A stretch of 64,000 nucleotides of DNA. Origin: Proteus terrae (GTDB lineage Bacteria > Pseudomonadota > Gammaproteobacteria > Enterobacterales > Enterobacteriaceae). This document shows positions 9,541-18,453 of this stretch, in pieces. Positions within the stretch are counted from its first letter, which is position 1. Every line of letters starts with the position of its first letter. The notes under the pieces are model-generated. The model had not been told where the DNA came from, did no database searches, and saw only the letters and a program-made list of their open reading frames with translations. The stretch spans positions 62,001-126,000 of the forward strand of contig NZ_PENS01000014.1 in NCBI RefSeq assembly GCF_003144325.1, written 5' to 3'. The translations under genes were made by a program, and so were the position numbers.

Positions 9541-10245
9541 ATGTTAAACGAACAAAACCGTAATGAATTTCTGCAAACTATTGCTGAAAAATTAGGGCGT
9601 CCTATTGCGCATAAGCCACAGCCACAGCCTACGCCGATTAATGATTTAGCGAAAACTCGCTTAACTAATTTAACTCAAGATGAACTATGCAAAGAATTTA
9701 CTGACTTTGCACAGACTCAAATGGTGAAATGTGTTGTTAGCAAACCTGATGAAGTCATTAATAGCCTAATTGAACTCTGTGAAAGTTATGATTGTAAAGG
9801 CTCGGTGGTAATAAGTGGTGATGAGCGTTTAGATGCACTAGGAGTCACAAAAGCGGTTAGCGAAAAGTACGAAACCTATATTTGGGATCCAGCCCTTGGG
9901 CGCGAAAACATTGTTTATGCTGAACGATCGCAAATCGGGATTGTTTATGCTGAAGCGGGCTTAACGGAGTCTGGTGGGATTGTTTTATTTTCATCTCCAG
10001 AAAAAGGGCGTGCCGTTAGTTTATTACCTGAAACCTCAATTGTTATCCTACGTAAAAGCGATATTTTGCCCCGCGTGGCACAAATTGCTGAACGTCTACA
10101 TAAGATGGCGCAAGAAGGCGTGAGAATGCCGTCTTGTATCAATTTAATTGGTGGTGCAAGTTCTACGGCAGACATTGAATTGATTAAAGTATGGGGGGTT
10201 CATGGCCCTGTTCATGCGGCTTATCTTATTATTGAAGATTGCTAA
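9541..10245 (+). CDS. lutC: L-lactate utilisation protein LutC (YkgG)
   Basis: Third subunit of the lactate oxidation complex, a stand-alone LUD-domain protein of 234 residues. The ATG at 9541 sits one base past the lutB stop and gives a start (MLNEQNRNEF) like that of family members; an open frame extends back into lutB but has no ribosome site. The C-terminal conserved segment GVRMPSCINLIGGASSTADI followed by GVHGP is the family hallmark. LutC has no cysteine clusters of its own, as expected. Confidence 0.92.
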   Translation: MLNEQNRNEFLQTIAEKLGRPIAHKPQPQPTPINDLAKTRLTNLTQDELCKEFTDFAQTQMVKCVVSKPDEVINSLIELCESYDCKGSVVISGDERLDALGVTKAVSEKYETYIWDPALGRENIVYAERSQIGIVYAEAGLTESGGIVLFSSPEKGRAVSLLPETSIVILRKSDILPRVAQIAERLHKMAQEGVRMPSCINLIGGASSTADIELIKVWGVHGPVHAAYLIIEDC

Positions 10246-10292
10246 TTCAAAATAAAATAACATTAAAACGATAACAAAATAACTAACAGTCA

Positions 10293-10309
10293 GAGTCAAT
10301 CATTGACTC
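10293..10309. repeat. Perfect palindrome after lutC
   Basis: GAGTCAAT and ATTGACTC flank a single C. It lies just before the lutC terminator and could be a binding site or add to 3' end stability. Confidence 0.35.
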
Positions 10310-10316
10310 CTAAATC

Positions 10317-10353
10317 AAACCCAAAAGATAAGTTAATCGCTTTTGGGTTTTTC
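10317..10353 (+). terminator. Intrinsic terminator of the lactate operon
   Basis: An 11-bp stem, AAACCCAAAAG with CTTTTGGGTTT, is followed by T residues. It ends the permease-lutABC transcript and sits between convergent genes. Confidence 0.85.
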
Positions 10354-10368
10354 TCTATTATTCGCCAA

Positions 10369-10773
10369 TTAATTATTCAATAAAACTTTTGCTCTCCATT
10401 GATTTAATTTTATTTCGCATGCTAACAAAACATCTCCAGCCCCTGATCCCCCCATTAATAATGCGGATTGTCGTTGACATTCAGCACTTCGAAATTGAAT
10501 AAAATGCTGCTGAGAACTGGCTAATGCATCAATGGCACTTTTTGCAGCAACAGAGTCAGTATCTTCAAGATCACTCTTACTTTTGTCATAAATGACACTC
10601 ATTTGCTGCTCTGTCAGTTTTAATTCATCCAGTAAACAAGCCTGCACCGCTGTTCTCGGCTCGTTTGCTGTCACTTCATAACATTTTGCTAAAGGATCGT
10701 ATTTGCCTTGTGCCGAAGAGAAAAAACTAACTGTAAGTAAGCTACAAGAGATCAGAAATAAACTTATCTTCAC
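10369..10773 (-). CDS. LprI-type (DUF1311) secreted protein
   Basis: A 134-residue exported protein with a signal peptide of about 21 residues (ending FFSSAQG). The mature part has the four-cysteine pattern of the LprI/DUF1311 domain: a cysteine in AKCYEV, another in QACLLDELKLTEQQM, then ECQRQ and ACEIKLNQWR near the end. In mycobacteria LprI inhibits lysozyme; in enterobacteria most members are uncharacterised periplasmic proteins. The gene stands alone and converges on the lactate operon. Confidence 0.7.
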   Translation of the reverse strand: MKISLFLISCSLLTVSFFSSAQGKYDPLAKCYEVTANEPRTAVQACLLDELKLTEQQMSVIYDKSKSDLEDTDSVAAKSAIDALASSQQHFIQFRSAECQRQSALLMGGSGAGDVLLACEIKLNQWRAKVLLNN

Positions 10774-11228
10774 GCGAACTCCTTATAGGAATTTATAATA
10801 AAATTTATATTCAACATAATGTATTAAATAACTAATATCACATCTATTAGTGCGAACAGCATCATTTTAGGATATATCGTATCTTACTCGATAAATTTAA
10901 ATTTCAATCAAGTAATAATAAGAAAACATTATTAATGCCTTTTGGGTTTGAACCTATTTTGCTTATTTTTTATTGAAAAAATGTTATTTAACACAATATC
11001 AATAGATTAAAACTCAGCCAATAGTTTAAAAATAGATATTTATTACTTCAACTTTGTTTTTTCTTGATAAAATCACAAACTTTCTTATAGGGAAAGAAAG
11101 ACCAACCTTTTAATTTTTGGCTGTTTTTTTCTTATCATCACAATAGAAAATCCACTTTTTTTGCAGTAATCTCATACCTTTCTTATTGGCAATAATTTTG
11201 CCTAAAAACGACCCGTGGTATCACCAAT
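10774..11228. other. Intergenic region between divergent genes
   Basis: AT-rich spacer holding the promoters for the leftward LprI-like gene and the rightward DUF486 gene. I see no further gene, and no operator I can name. Confidence 0.4.
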
Positions 11229-11573
11229 ATGCTCTACAAATTTACGCCTATTATTCTTCTAATTATTTCCAACGTTTTTATGACGTTCGCTTGGTATGGT
11301 CATCTAAAATATGGCAATAAACCTCTTATTGTTGTCATTATTTTAAGCTGGTTGATTGCGTTTGTTGAATATTGTTTTGCTGTACCCGCAAATCGTATTG
11401 GTCATAATTACTACAGTGCAGCAGAATTAAAAACCATACAAGAAGTGATCACATTAACTATTTTCGCTATTTTTTCGGTCACTTACTTGGGAGAAAACTT
11501 CACCTTAAATCATTTTATTGGTTTTCTTTTAATTGGTGCTGGTGCCTTATTTATTTTTAAAGGTCCCTTTTAG
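11229..11573 (+). CDS. DMT superfamily membrane protein (DUF486)
   Basis: A 114-residue integral membrane protein with four predicted helices, matching the DUF486 family (half-sized members of the drug/metabolite transporter superfamily). Recognisable features are the start helix with NVFMTFAWYGHLK, the central PANRIGHNYYSAAELKTIQE loop and a final helix ending FIFKGPF. No substrate is known for the family. The gene is monocistronic; no clear Shine-Dalgarno is visible before its ATG. Confidence 0.8.
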   Translation: MLYKFTPIILLIISNVFMTFAWYGHLKYGNKPLIVVIILSWLIAFVEYCFAVPANRIGHNYYSAAELKTIQEVITLTIFAIFSVTYLGENFTLNHFIGFLLIGAGALFIFKGPF

Positions 11574-11639
11574 AAAAGCCTATTAGTAGATATCGTTAAC
11601 TCGTTTTTTCAGCGTCTCATCTACGCTTCTTTTATTATC

Positions 11640-11670
11640 GCCTTATCAAAATTGATAAGGCTTTTCTTTA
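11640..11670 (+). terminator. Intrinsic terminator after the DUF486 gene
   Basis: GCCTTATCAA and TTGATAAGGC form a 10-bp stem with a two-base spacer, followed by TTTTCTTT. Confidence 0.85.
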
Positions 11671-11980
11671 TCTAAAACCTGATATTTTGATTATTTTTAA
11701 TACTATATATACTGTGGTTTTTACAGAGGATTAAATAGCATTACTGCTTACCATTAAGTCACATAGTCTATCTATATATATTTTTCAAAATAATAGTCTG
11801 TTTTGTAATAAATATATTCTATATGCAGAAATATTTCTCTTGAAAAATTTTTTTCATTCGGCGCATAATGATTACTCTAAGAGAAGCATCGTTTCTCTGT
11901 CTTTTTTTGCTTCTCTTAAGCTACAGCACTCTTAAAACGTGCGTTTTATCCCTTTAACGTCAGATAAAATGGTATCTGGT

Positions 11981-12364
11981 ATGAGCAAACATTCTAACGA
12001 TTTTATTTATATGCAGGATAATCCCTGTATGCATTGTGGTGCTTGTTGCGCCTATTTTAGAGTTTCGTTCTATTGGGCAGAAATGGTAAGTGGTGGAGGT
12101 GTGGTTCCTGATGAATTAACAGAACCGTTAACGCCTTTTCTCTCTTGCATGAAAGGAACCAACTCTAAAAAACCACGTTGTGACAAACTGATTGGTGAAG
12201 TTGGAGAGTGTGTAAGCTGTTCTATCTACGAACAACGCCCTTCTCCTTGTCGTGAGTTTCAACAATCTTGGGTAAATGGCATTCCTAATGAAGCTTGTGA
12301 TCGTGCAAGAGCAGCTTATGGTTTACCTCCATTAACTCATACCATCTTGCCTCACACCGCGTAA
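11981..12364 (+). CDS. ykgJ: YkgJ-type cysteine cluster protein
   Basis: A small protein, 127 residues from the ATG chosen here, with the YkgJ (CxxCxxCC) metal-cluster pattern. The first cluster is [17 protein letters not shown]; others follow in [28 protein letters not shown] and EACDRAR. The pattern suggests a zinc or iron-sulfur site; the biochemical role is unknown. Start choice is uncertain: ATG codons at 11969 and 11981 and a GTG at 11939 are in frame and none has a strong ribosome site. The family's conserved part begins about 15 residues after 11981. Confidence 0.75.
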   Translation: MSKHSNDFIYMQDNPCMHCGACCAYFRVSFYWAEMVSGGGVVPDELTEPLTPFLSCMKGTNSKKPRCDKLIGEVGECVSCSIYEQRPSPCREFQQSWVNGIPNEACDRARAAYGLPPLTHTILPHTA

Positions 12365-12474
12365 GACATCAGAGGGGTTAAGCCCCTCCTGATCATTTAA
12401 TACCATCCAATATATTTATTTTTATAAAAAATAAAATTAAAAAACAAAAAACCATTATTAAATAATACGTTAGT

Positions 12475-12505
12475 TTGACTTTATTTTTAAATAACCTAGT
12501 ATATA
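12475..12505 (+). promoter_or_regulatory. Probable sigma70 promoter of the small-peptide gene
   Basis: TTGACT (12475-12480) lies 17 bases before TAGTAT (12498-12503) and 19 before TATATA (12500-12505). A start near 12511 would give a short leader ahead of the ORF at 12576. Confidence 0.45.
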
Positions 12506-12575
12506 AGGTAATGAATTAATAACGTGTATTTAGTGAGGTTTTTATTTAAAAATAGCTATAAATTTGGAGGGCATT

Positions 12576-12665
12576 ATGATCAGTAGCTCTTTTTTTATCC
12601 TTTTCCTTTCTTTTATCTGTTCTACTGCTGTCGTTAGTATGTTACTCGGTGGCTTAGAGGAATAA
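12576..12665 (+). CDS. Putative 29-residue membrane peptide
   Basis: ATG at 12576 follows the strong ribosome site TTGGAGGGCATT (GGAGG, 7-base spacing). The frame encodes 29 residues: a serine-rich start (MISSSFF), a single hydrophobic helix of about 20 residues and an acidic end (GGLEE). A promoter-like pair precedes it and an intrinsic terminator follows at 12705, so the unit looks like a complete small transcript. I recognise no known small membrane protein (MgtS, KdpF, YoaJ, CydX and similar do not match). It is too short for usual gene finders. What it acts on cannot be told; single-helix peptides of this size often modulate a transporter or sensor. Confidence 0.55.
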   Translation: MISSSFFILFLSFICSTAVVSMLLGGLEE

Positions 12666-12667
12666 TT

Positions 12668-12706
12668 ATGAATATTTCTAATGAAAATATTCTCCCCCAG
12701 AGATAA
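12668..12706 (+). CDS. Possible second peptide of 12 residues
   Basis: ATG at 12668 follows the stop of the 29-residue ORF by two bases, with GAGGAA upstream as a ribosome site. It encodes 12 polar residues beginning MNISNENI and stops inside the terminator arm. Translation coupling is possible; the ORF may equally be chance. Confidence 0.25.
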   Translation: MNISNENILPQR

Positions 12707-12745
12707 TGCCCATACTTTAGACAAAATCGGTATGGGCATTATTTT
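12705..12745 (+). terminator. Intrinsic terminator of the small-peptide transcript
   Basis: An 11-bp perfect stem, AATGCCCATAC with GTATGGGCATT, is followed by ATTTTAC. Confidence 0.8.
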
Positions 12746-12836
12746 ACTTATTGTTTAAATTTCAGATTTATTTTACTGCTGTTACTTCTATTTTCCACAA
12801 AAGACTAAACGCTTCAATTTTTCCTCATTCACCTAT

Positions 12837-13415
12837 TTAGTAGGTAAAATGACCAGTTATTTTCCATGAAAATAAAACGTCTTCAGCAACTTGACCAAAC
12901 CCGATATTATGCATAACTAGGTAGCGTTGGTTATCCCCGCTTTTCTTATCTACGACAATCCCAATATGAGGCCGTCCATTATCTAAACGCCAGCTAACAA
13001 TATCGCCTGGTACATAATCTTCTGCATTTTTTGTAATCGGTTTTACTTTTCCTTTTCGTGTAAAAAAAACTTCTAAATTAGGAACTCTACGGTGATCTAT
13101 ATTCGTATCAGGTTTATTTAATCCCCACATCCGTTTACTTGGGTAAGCTGAAAAATTTGCTTTAATATCTTCATGCAATAATTTTTGTAAATCGATATCA
13201 ATGCCACGATAGCTACGAATGATCACATCACTACATACCCCTTTATAGGCTGGTACATCTCCCATTGGGTAATCTATTTTACGATAATCCGCGTCGTAAA
13301 ATACGGCTCTTGGTAAATCAGCGGCGTACTCCACCAGCTTTTTATTTTGTTCTGAGTTTATCGCTTGGGCACTTGAAAAAGACATAGTGAGTAAGAGTAA
13401 AACGCTAATTTTCAT
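12837..13415 (-). CDS. DUF1287 secreted protein (YijF-like)
   Basis: The product is an exported protein of about 192 residues with a signal peptide ending SSAQA. The mature part matches DUF1287: DVPAYKGVCSDVIIRSYRG near residue 60, the NIDHRRVPNLEVFF segment, and GDIVSWRLDNGRPHIGIVVD, which has the look of an NlpC/P60-like hydrolase fold with its Cys and His in these motifs. Function is unproven. I prefer the ATG at 13415, seven codons inside the longest frame, because GGAGAACACGGTGA lies before it and the upstream ATG has no ribosome site. Confidence 0.8.
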   Translation of the reverse strand: MKISVLLLLTMSFSSAQAINSEQNKKLVEYAADLPRAVFYDADYRKIDYPMGDVPAYKGVCSDVIIRSYRGIDIDLQKLLHEDIKANFSAYPSKRMWGLNKPDTNIDHRRVPNLEVFFTRKGKVKPITKNAEDYVPGDIVSWRLDNGRPHIGIVVDKKSGDNQRYLVMHNIGFGQVAEDVLFSWKITGHFTY

Positions 13416-13544
13416 TATATTCACCGTGTTCTCCATGAAAAAGTTAAATCCATTATTTACGAAAAGAATGACATTATCTGTTTATACTGATAAAGCACAG
13501 CATAAAAATATAAGGGAAGTCTTAATTCGTTTTTAGAGTAGATA

Positions 13545-13581
13545 TAAAAAAACCGAGCCACCTTTACGGTAAGCTCGGCTG
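13545..13581 (-). terminator. Intrinsic terminator of the MFS gene
   Basis: On the minus strand the arms AGCCGAGCT and GGCTCGG form a GC-rich stem followed by seven T residues. It lies just downstream of the MFS stop. Confidence 0.8.
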
Positions 13582-13618
13582 ATAAATAAGAGAAAGAGAA
13601 CAAGTAAGAAAAAATGGT

Positions 13619-14785
13619 TTAATTCAACACAATATGGCTTTTACGACGTAAACTTGCAAAGAGCATGTAAATTGCCGTCACTAATAACACCACAAAGAAG
13701 AAGTTCATAATGCCGTTATTGGCTTGTGCCATAAACATACCCGCCCCTAAAGGTCCAATTGCAGAACCAATGCTATAACTTAATAGCATTACTTGTGTAA
13801 TAGCGACAATATAGCTCGCATTCACATGATCACACGCTAATGTAATAGCGATAGGATAAAGAGCAAAAGAAGACATTCCCAATAGCGCCAGTGCAATAAT
13901 AAGCACTATATAATCGCTAGAAAGATATGTCAGTCCCATAGCAAACACACCCACTAAACACATCATCGCTAATAACAGTGTTTTGCTTATCATCACAGAC
14001 AATTTGCTAATAATAGGCTGAACCACCATGCCGCCTAAAATAATCGCTGCCATCAACACACCTATTTGGTCTGTTGTAAATTGCCCTTGATTTAAAGCCA
14101 ATGGCATCATGCCATAAATACTGCCCATCACAACGCCAGACACCATACAGCCTACTAAAGCCGCTTTATTTAATCGGCTCATCTGCTTAAGTGACAAACT
14201 TTTATGATCGTGCCCTTGTGGTTGCCCTTGTTTAAAAAACAGAGGTGGTAATACGGCGATTAATAATAAACCTAATACCGCCATAAATGGGATAGCACCT
14301 TGTGCACCAATTGCACCAATCGCCAATTGCCCTAATGTTGTTCCCCCATAAAGCGAGGTCATATAAAAACCTAGACGTTTAGCTCGCTCTTTAGGGTTAT
14401 CGCCAATTAATAGCCATGATTCGACAACAACAAATATACCTGCAACTGCCATGCCACCAATAAAACGCAATACCATCCACGCAGATAAATAAGGCATTAA
14501 AGGCAACACACCGACAGTCACTGCCAGTAATAATAAAAATACAATGAAAGAAAGACGATGCCCTATTCTTGCAATAATAGGTTCTATCATGACTGAACCT
14601 ATTAATAATCCAATAAAATAAATACTTGCTAACCAGCTAGCATAGAGTGTGTCCATTCCAAAACTGCTCATAGACAGTGGAATTAAACTCATTAAATAGC
14701 CTGACGCGATAGCAAATACCGTTAACCCAGCCACAGGTACTAATGTACTGTCGCCTTGGCGTACCAAAGTAGTGTTCTGTTTCAC
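13619..14785 (-). CDS. MFS transporter, YcaD family
   Basis: A 12-helix major facilitator protein of about 388 residues. The segment GIFVVVESWLLIGDNPKERAK with the following YGGTTLGQL is close to the E. coli YcaD family and sits at helices 4-5 as expected. The substrate is unknown. An open frame extends 32 codons further to a start at 14881, but that extension is arginine/serine-rich and unlike other members. The GTG at 14785, preceded by GGAGACGAGGG, gives the usual family length (YcaD has 382 residues), so I choose it with moderate certainty. Monocistronic, with its own terminator. Confidence 0.8.
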   Translation of the reverse strand: MKQNTTLVRQGDSTLVPVAGLTVFAIASGYLMSLIPLSMSSFGMDTLYASWLASIYFIGLLIGSVMIEPIIARIGHRLSFIVFLLLLAVTVGVLPLMPYLSAWMVLRFIGGMAVAGIFVVVESWLLIGDNPKERAKRLGFYMTSLYGGTTLGQLAIGAIGAQGAIPFMAVLGLLLIAVLPPLFFKQGQPQGHDHKSLSLKQMSRLNKAALVGCMVSGVVMGSIYGMMPLALNQGQFTTDQIGVLMAAIILGGMVVQPIISKLSVMISKTLLLAMMCLVGVFAMGLTYLSSDYIVLIIALALLGMSSFALYPIAITLACDHVNASYIVAITQVMLLSYSIGSAIGPLGAGMFMAQANNGIMNFFFVVLLVTAIYMLFASLRRKSHIVLN

Positions 14786-15183
14786 TACCCTCGTCTCCAC
14801 AATCAAAACGGTTGATAATGCGCTGTTTTCTCGATGCCTGATAGAGGCTGTTCTTTTATCTAGGAAAGATAAAAGAAACAAAGGTGAAAACAGTGGATGG
14901 CGTCCCTAAATTCAGGAGACGCGAATATAGCGTTTAAATGACGATAAATAAAATTATAAAATCTAATGCCAGAAAACAATTTTATTTATATCAATCATGA
15001 TTATCGCCTTTTTCCACCAAAAAGAAATAGCTCTAATCTGATATTTATTTTTATTAAAAGATAAGTATTTTTTATTAAGAAAATTACGAATAAATACGTA
15101 TCAAATAAAACCACAATAATAAATATTCATTACTATCCTATCATTACTCGATAGGATAGCTAAAAATAAAGAAATGCTTTTGT
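14786..15183. other. Intergenic region upstream of the MFS gene
   Basis: The 5' extension of the MFS frame and then about 300 bp of AT-rich DNA. It should hold the MFS promoter; I see no gene or named motif. Confidence 0.4.
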
Positions 15184-16041
15184 TTATTCTATGCTTTTTT
15201 CTAAAGCAATATTAATCGCATCCGGAATTGAACCCCCATGGCCTTTCCCCTCAAACAGATAAAACTCACACTGTTTTCCCGCTTCTGATAGATATTGGCA
15301 TAACTGACGTTGTGTTAACCAACTACTACGCTCTTGATAATTTTTTTGTTGTTCTTCACTTAATCGACTTAAATCAGGACTTTCTTCTTTTTCACCCAAG
15401 GCTATTGTAATAGAAATATCATTAGAAATAGCCTGCCATTGCTCTTTTTTCACCCATTCGCCTTTCCCCCACCATAATGACGGACTTGCTGCGATATAAC
15501 GTTGAAATGTTTCAGGATGATTGAATAAAACATAGAGGGTAAATACACCACCAAAAGAGTGACCAAACAGAGATTGCTGAGTAATAGAGACTTGTTCTTT
15601 GGCGAGTTCCTCTAACGCATAAGGCCTTACTTGCGTTAAGAAAAATTGATAAAAATTCTCTGCGTTTCCGCCTCGGCTAAATGCTTCACCTTTTACACTT
15701 GGTGTATAGTCATGCGTTCTCTCTGTAATAAAGTAAGCTTTATCACCCACATATCCCACACTGATAATGGCAGGCAATGGTTTATTTTTCTGCTTTATGG
15801 CTTCGTTTATCATCAACGGAAACTGGGCATTACCATCAACACTATAAATTAACGCTGTCTTAGTCGTGTTTTTAGGAATAGCAAGAAAAAGGCGATATTG
15901 TTTTCCTTCATATTCCACTTCTTTATTTGTAATTTGATAATAAGAGTGAGCCTGAGACTCAATTTCAGGAACTTCTTGGTTAGGCCTAGCTTGAGCAACC
16001 GCAGATAACATAATCATTCCACATAACATTAGTATTCGCAT
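15184..16041 (-). CDS. IroE-like periplasmic esterase
   Basis: A 285-residue alpha/beta hydrolase of the esterase D family with a signal peptide of about 18 residues (ending VAQA). The nucleophile motif is SLFGHSFGGVF (serine about residue 165), and the histidine is probably in GKGHGGS near the C-terminus. The overall organisation resembles IroE, which trims cyclic catecholate siderophores in the periplasm. The upstream TonB-dependent receptor gene is on the same strand, 115 bp away but separated by a terminator, which supports a role in opening an imported siderophore. Other carboxylester substrates cannot be excluded. Confidence 0.75.
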   Translation of the reverse strand: MRILMLCGMIMLSAVAQARPNQEVPEIESQAHSYYQITNKEVEYEGKQYRLFLAIPKNTTKTALIYSVDGNAQFPLMINEAIKQKNKPLPAIISVGYVGDKAYFITERTHDYTPSVKGEAFSRGGNAENFYQFFLTQVRPYALEELAKEQVSITQQSLFGHSFGGVFTLYVLFNHPETFQRYIAASPSLWWGKGEWVKKEQWQAISNDISITIALGEKEESPDLSRLSEEQQKNYQERSSWLTQRQLCQYLSEAGKQCEFYLFEGKGHGGSIPDAINIALEKSIE

Positions 16042-16105
16042 AAATCAGATACTCTGTCGGTAATTTTAAAAATGAACCATTAAGGTGAAAATAATAGAGA
16101 GACAT

Positions 16106-16140
16106 AAAAAAATAAACCCCATATTTAATACGGGGTTTAT
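16106..16140 (-). terminator. Intrinsic terminator between receptor and esterase
   Basis: On the minus strand a 9-bp stem, ATAAACCCC with GGGGTTTAT, is followed by a seven-T run. It lies after the receptor stop, so the esterase needs read-through or its own promoter. Confidence 0.8.
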
Positions 16141-16156
16141 GTTAATTTAGGCTCAA

Positions 16157-18196
16157 TTAGAAGCTATATTTAATATTCGCCCAATAACGACGGCCTTCAT
16201 CGACAACCCAGTTACCGCCTTTATCGTTTACAGCAGGGCCTGTTTCATCTGTAATATTTAATACCGCAAAGTTAAACATGGTATTTTTATTAAAGTTGTA
16301 GGTCATTCCTAAATCAAAAGTTGTGTAGCCACTACGATAACGCGCCCCTGAATGACTATTTCGTTGTGCTGCCCAAATTTGTTTTCCGGTATAAGCGGTA
16401 TTGGCATAAAAACTGGTCGCTTCATCAAACTGCCAATCCACACGCGCATTCGCGCTGTGCTTTGGTGTCATATCAAGCGGGTAGCCTTTTAATGACTCAC
16501 CAGAAGCTAACTTTTCATCATCACTTTTACGTTCTGAATCAATATAAGTGTAGTTAGCATTGACATGCCAGCTTTCCGTAATTGGAAAACCAACCGCCGT
16601 TTCAATCCCTTTAATATTTGCTTTACCCACATTATCGAATTGATACAGTTTTAAACCTGTAATTGGATCTATTTCGCCAGTGTCATAGTTCGTTAATTTA
16701 TCTTTAAAATCAGTATGAAAGAAAGTCACACTCGCAGTAATGCCATCTCCATTATCATAACCAATACCAATTTCTTGGCTAACTGATGTTTCAGGTTTTA
16801 AATCACGATTACCGTACATAATTGCACGGCCTTTTTCAGTTGAAGTGCCGTACTCAGGACTAATTTCACGTAAACTTGGTGCTTTAAAGGCTTTCGCCAC
16901 GCCCCCTTTTAAAGTGAATTCATCCGTTAAATGATAAACGGCATAGGCTCTTGGGCTCCAGTGATTACCGTAATATTCGTGATCATCAAGACGCACACCG
17001 CCAGTTAACGCGAGGTTGTCTGTTACGCTATATTCATCTTCAATAAATAAAGCTTTTTGATCAGCCGTAATTGTTGATTGTTTTATTTCTTTTCCACCAA
17101 GAGACGATTCATCTTTTAAACGTGAATATTGATATTGCCCCCCAAAAGTCATCACATTTGAAGGTAAAAAAGCGGTAAATTTTGCATCAAAAACAGTATT
17201 GGTAATTTCAGGGCGACGTGCTTCGTAATATTTATAGCTATTCCCAGTTGCCTTATCAACCGCTTCTGTTTTTTGAATACGCTTAGTCTGTTCTTGGTAG
17301 ACACTTAATTCAGAATGCAGAATATCAAATTGATTTTTATAAGTTAATGCCCAATGATTACGGTCATTATTAGTTTCTAGCATTTTATTTTTATCAAGGC
17401 GCCCCCCACGATTGGTAAATTCACTCATGGATTTACCCGGAGTCGTTGTACGCTGTAACGTATTGCGACCCGCTTCTAATAAAATGGTTTGATTATCAGT
17501 TGGTGTGAATGCCAATTTCGCCGTAATGTTTTTATTGTCATTACGACCTTGACCATAAGTGATTTTATCTTCCGCACGTAAGTAACTACTACCGTAAAGC
17601 TGTAAGCCTAATTTATCTTCAATTAAAGGTCCTGAAAGATAAAAATCACCATTAATAGAGTCACCTGCATCACGGTTGTGTTGCAGTGTACCGCCAAGTG
17701 CAACAGAACCATGCCACTCTTTTGTTACTGGTTTTGTGATGATATTGATAACACCACCCATAGCGTCTGAACCATACAGAGATGACATTGGTCCACGAAT
17801 AACTTCTATACGTTCAATCGCATCTGCTGGTGGAATAAAACCACCTTCATAACCTCCACTCCCGTTCGGACGTGACTCACGGCTATTTTGGCGACGCCCA
17901 TCAACAAGAATAAGAGTGTATTCGCCTGGTAAACCACGCATCGTGATTTCTTGTTTATTGGCATTACCATTAATGCTAACGCCTTCAACACCTTTTACAG
18001 CATCCGCTAAATCATGAATCGGTTTCTTCGCCAGTTGTTCTTTACTGATCACGGTGATACTTGCTGGTGCATCTGTAATTTGTTGAGCAAACCCTGATGC
18101 TGACACAACAAGTTTTTCTTCTTTGTTTTCTTGTGCATACAGCGGGTAAGAGGCAGATAAAATACAGGCTGTTAATACGCCCATTTTAAAGTTCAT
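16157..18196 (-). CDS. TonB-dependent outer-membrane receptor
   Basis: A 679-residue outer-membrane receptor with a signal peptide ending LYAQ. The TonB box is probably EEKLVVSASG at the mature N-terminus. The plug domain follows (SITVISKEQLAKKP, MRGLPGEYTLILVDGRRQNS, IERIEVIRGPMSSLYGSDAM), then the 22-strand barrel, ending with the C-terminal aromatic Phe (WANIKYSF) used for outer-membrane assembly. It belongs to the FepA/IroN/CirA/IreA-like catecholate group by overall look. Two Fur boxes lie directly upstream, so expression should rise under iron limitation. The IroE-like esterase downstream fits a siderophore role. I do not assign a symbol, since several related P. mirabilis receptors exist. 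Confidence 0.9.
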   Translation of the reverse strand: MNFKMGVLTACILSASYPLYAQENKEEKLVVSASGFAQQITDAPASITVISKEQLAKKPIHDLADAVKGVEGVSINGNANKQEITMRGLPGEYTLILVDGRRQNSRESRPNGSGGYEGGFIPPADAIERIEVIRGPMSSLYGSDAMGGVINIITKPVTKEWHGSVALGGTLQHNRDAGDSINGDFYLSGPLIEDKLGLQLYGSSYLRAEDKITYGQGRNDNKNITAKLAFTPTDNQTILLEAGRNTLQRTTTPGKSMSEFTNRGGRLDKNKMLETNNDRNHWALTYKNQFDILHSELSVYQEQTKRIQKTEAVDKATGNSYKYYEARRPEITNTVFDAKFTAFLPSNVMTFGGQYQYSRLKDESSLGGKEIKQSTITADQKALFIEDEYSVTDNLALTGGVRLDDHEYYGNHWSPRAYAVYHLTDEFTLKGGVAKAFKAPSLREISPEYGTSTEKGRAIMYGNRDLKPETSVSQEIGIGYDNGDGITASVTFFHTDFKDKLTNYDTGEIDPITGLKLYQFDNVGKANIKGIETAVGFPITESWHVNANYTYIDSERKSDDEKLASGESLKGYPLDMTPKHSANARVDWQFDEATSFYANTAYTGKQIWAAQRNSHSGARYRSGYTTFDLGMTYNFNKNTMFNFAVLNITDETGPAVNDKGGNWVVDEGRRYWANIKYSF

Positions 18197-18224
18197 AAAG
18201 ATCCCCTGAATTTATAACGTTTAT

Positions 18225-18278
18225 AATAATGAGAATGATTAATATTATCTTAATCAAATAATCATGAGAATGATTTTC
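18225..18278 (-). promoter_or_regulatory. Two Fur boxes upstream of the TonB receptor
   Basis: Two 19-mers, at 18225-18243 and 18260-18278, each match 14 of 19 positions of the consensus GATAATGATTATCATTATC by eye. Both contain GAGAATGATT on the plus strand. They lie 29-82 bp before the start codon, the expected promoter position for iron repression. Confidence 0.75.
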
Positions 18279-18364
18279 TTTTCGTATTTGATGTTTTTTT
18301 TTAATCTGCATCAAAGAAAATTGACGTCATTCCTATTAAGCATTGAAATAGTGGATCTCGAACA

Positions 18365-18396
18365 CAAAAAAAGCAGATGGCATAACCATCTGCTTT
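18365..18396 (-). terminator. Intrinsic terminator of the symporter gene
   Basis: AAAGCAGATGG and CCATCTGCTTT form an 11-bp stem with a five-base loop; on the minus strand a T-run follows. Confidence 0.85.
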
Positions 18397-18453
18397 ATAT
18401 CGTTTTGTAGAGTATTTTTAGATTTAGAAAATTAACCAATCACAATCTTGTTA

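Noticed and set aside
11080..11135. Hairpin plus T-run (CCAA/TTGG, TTTTTTT) before the DUF486 gene
   Set aside because: The stem is only about four or five base pairs and no upstream gene on that strand would need it.
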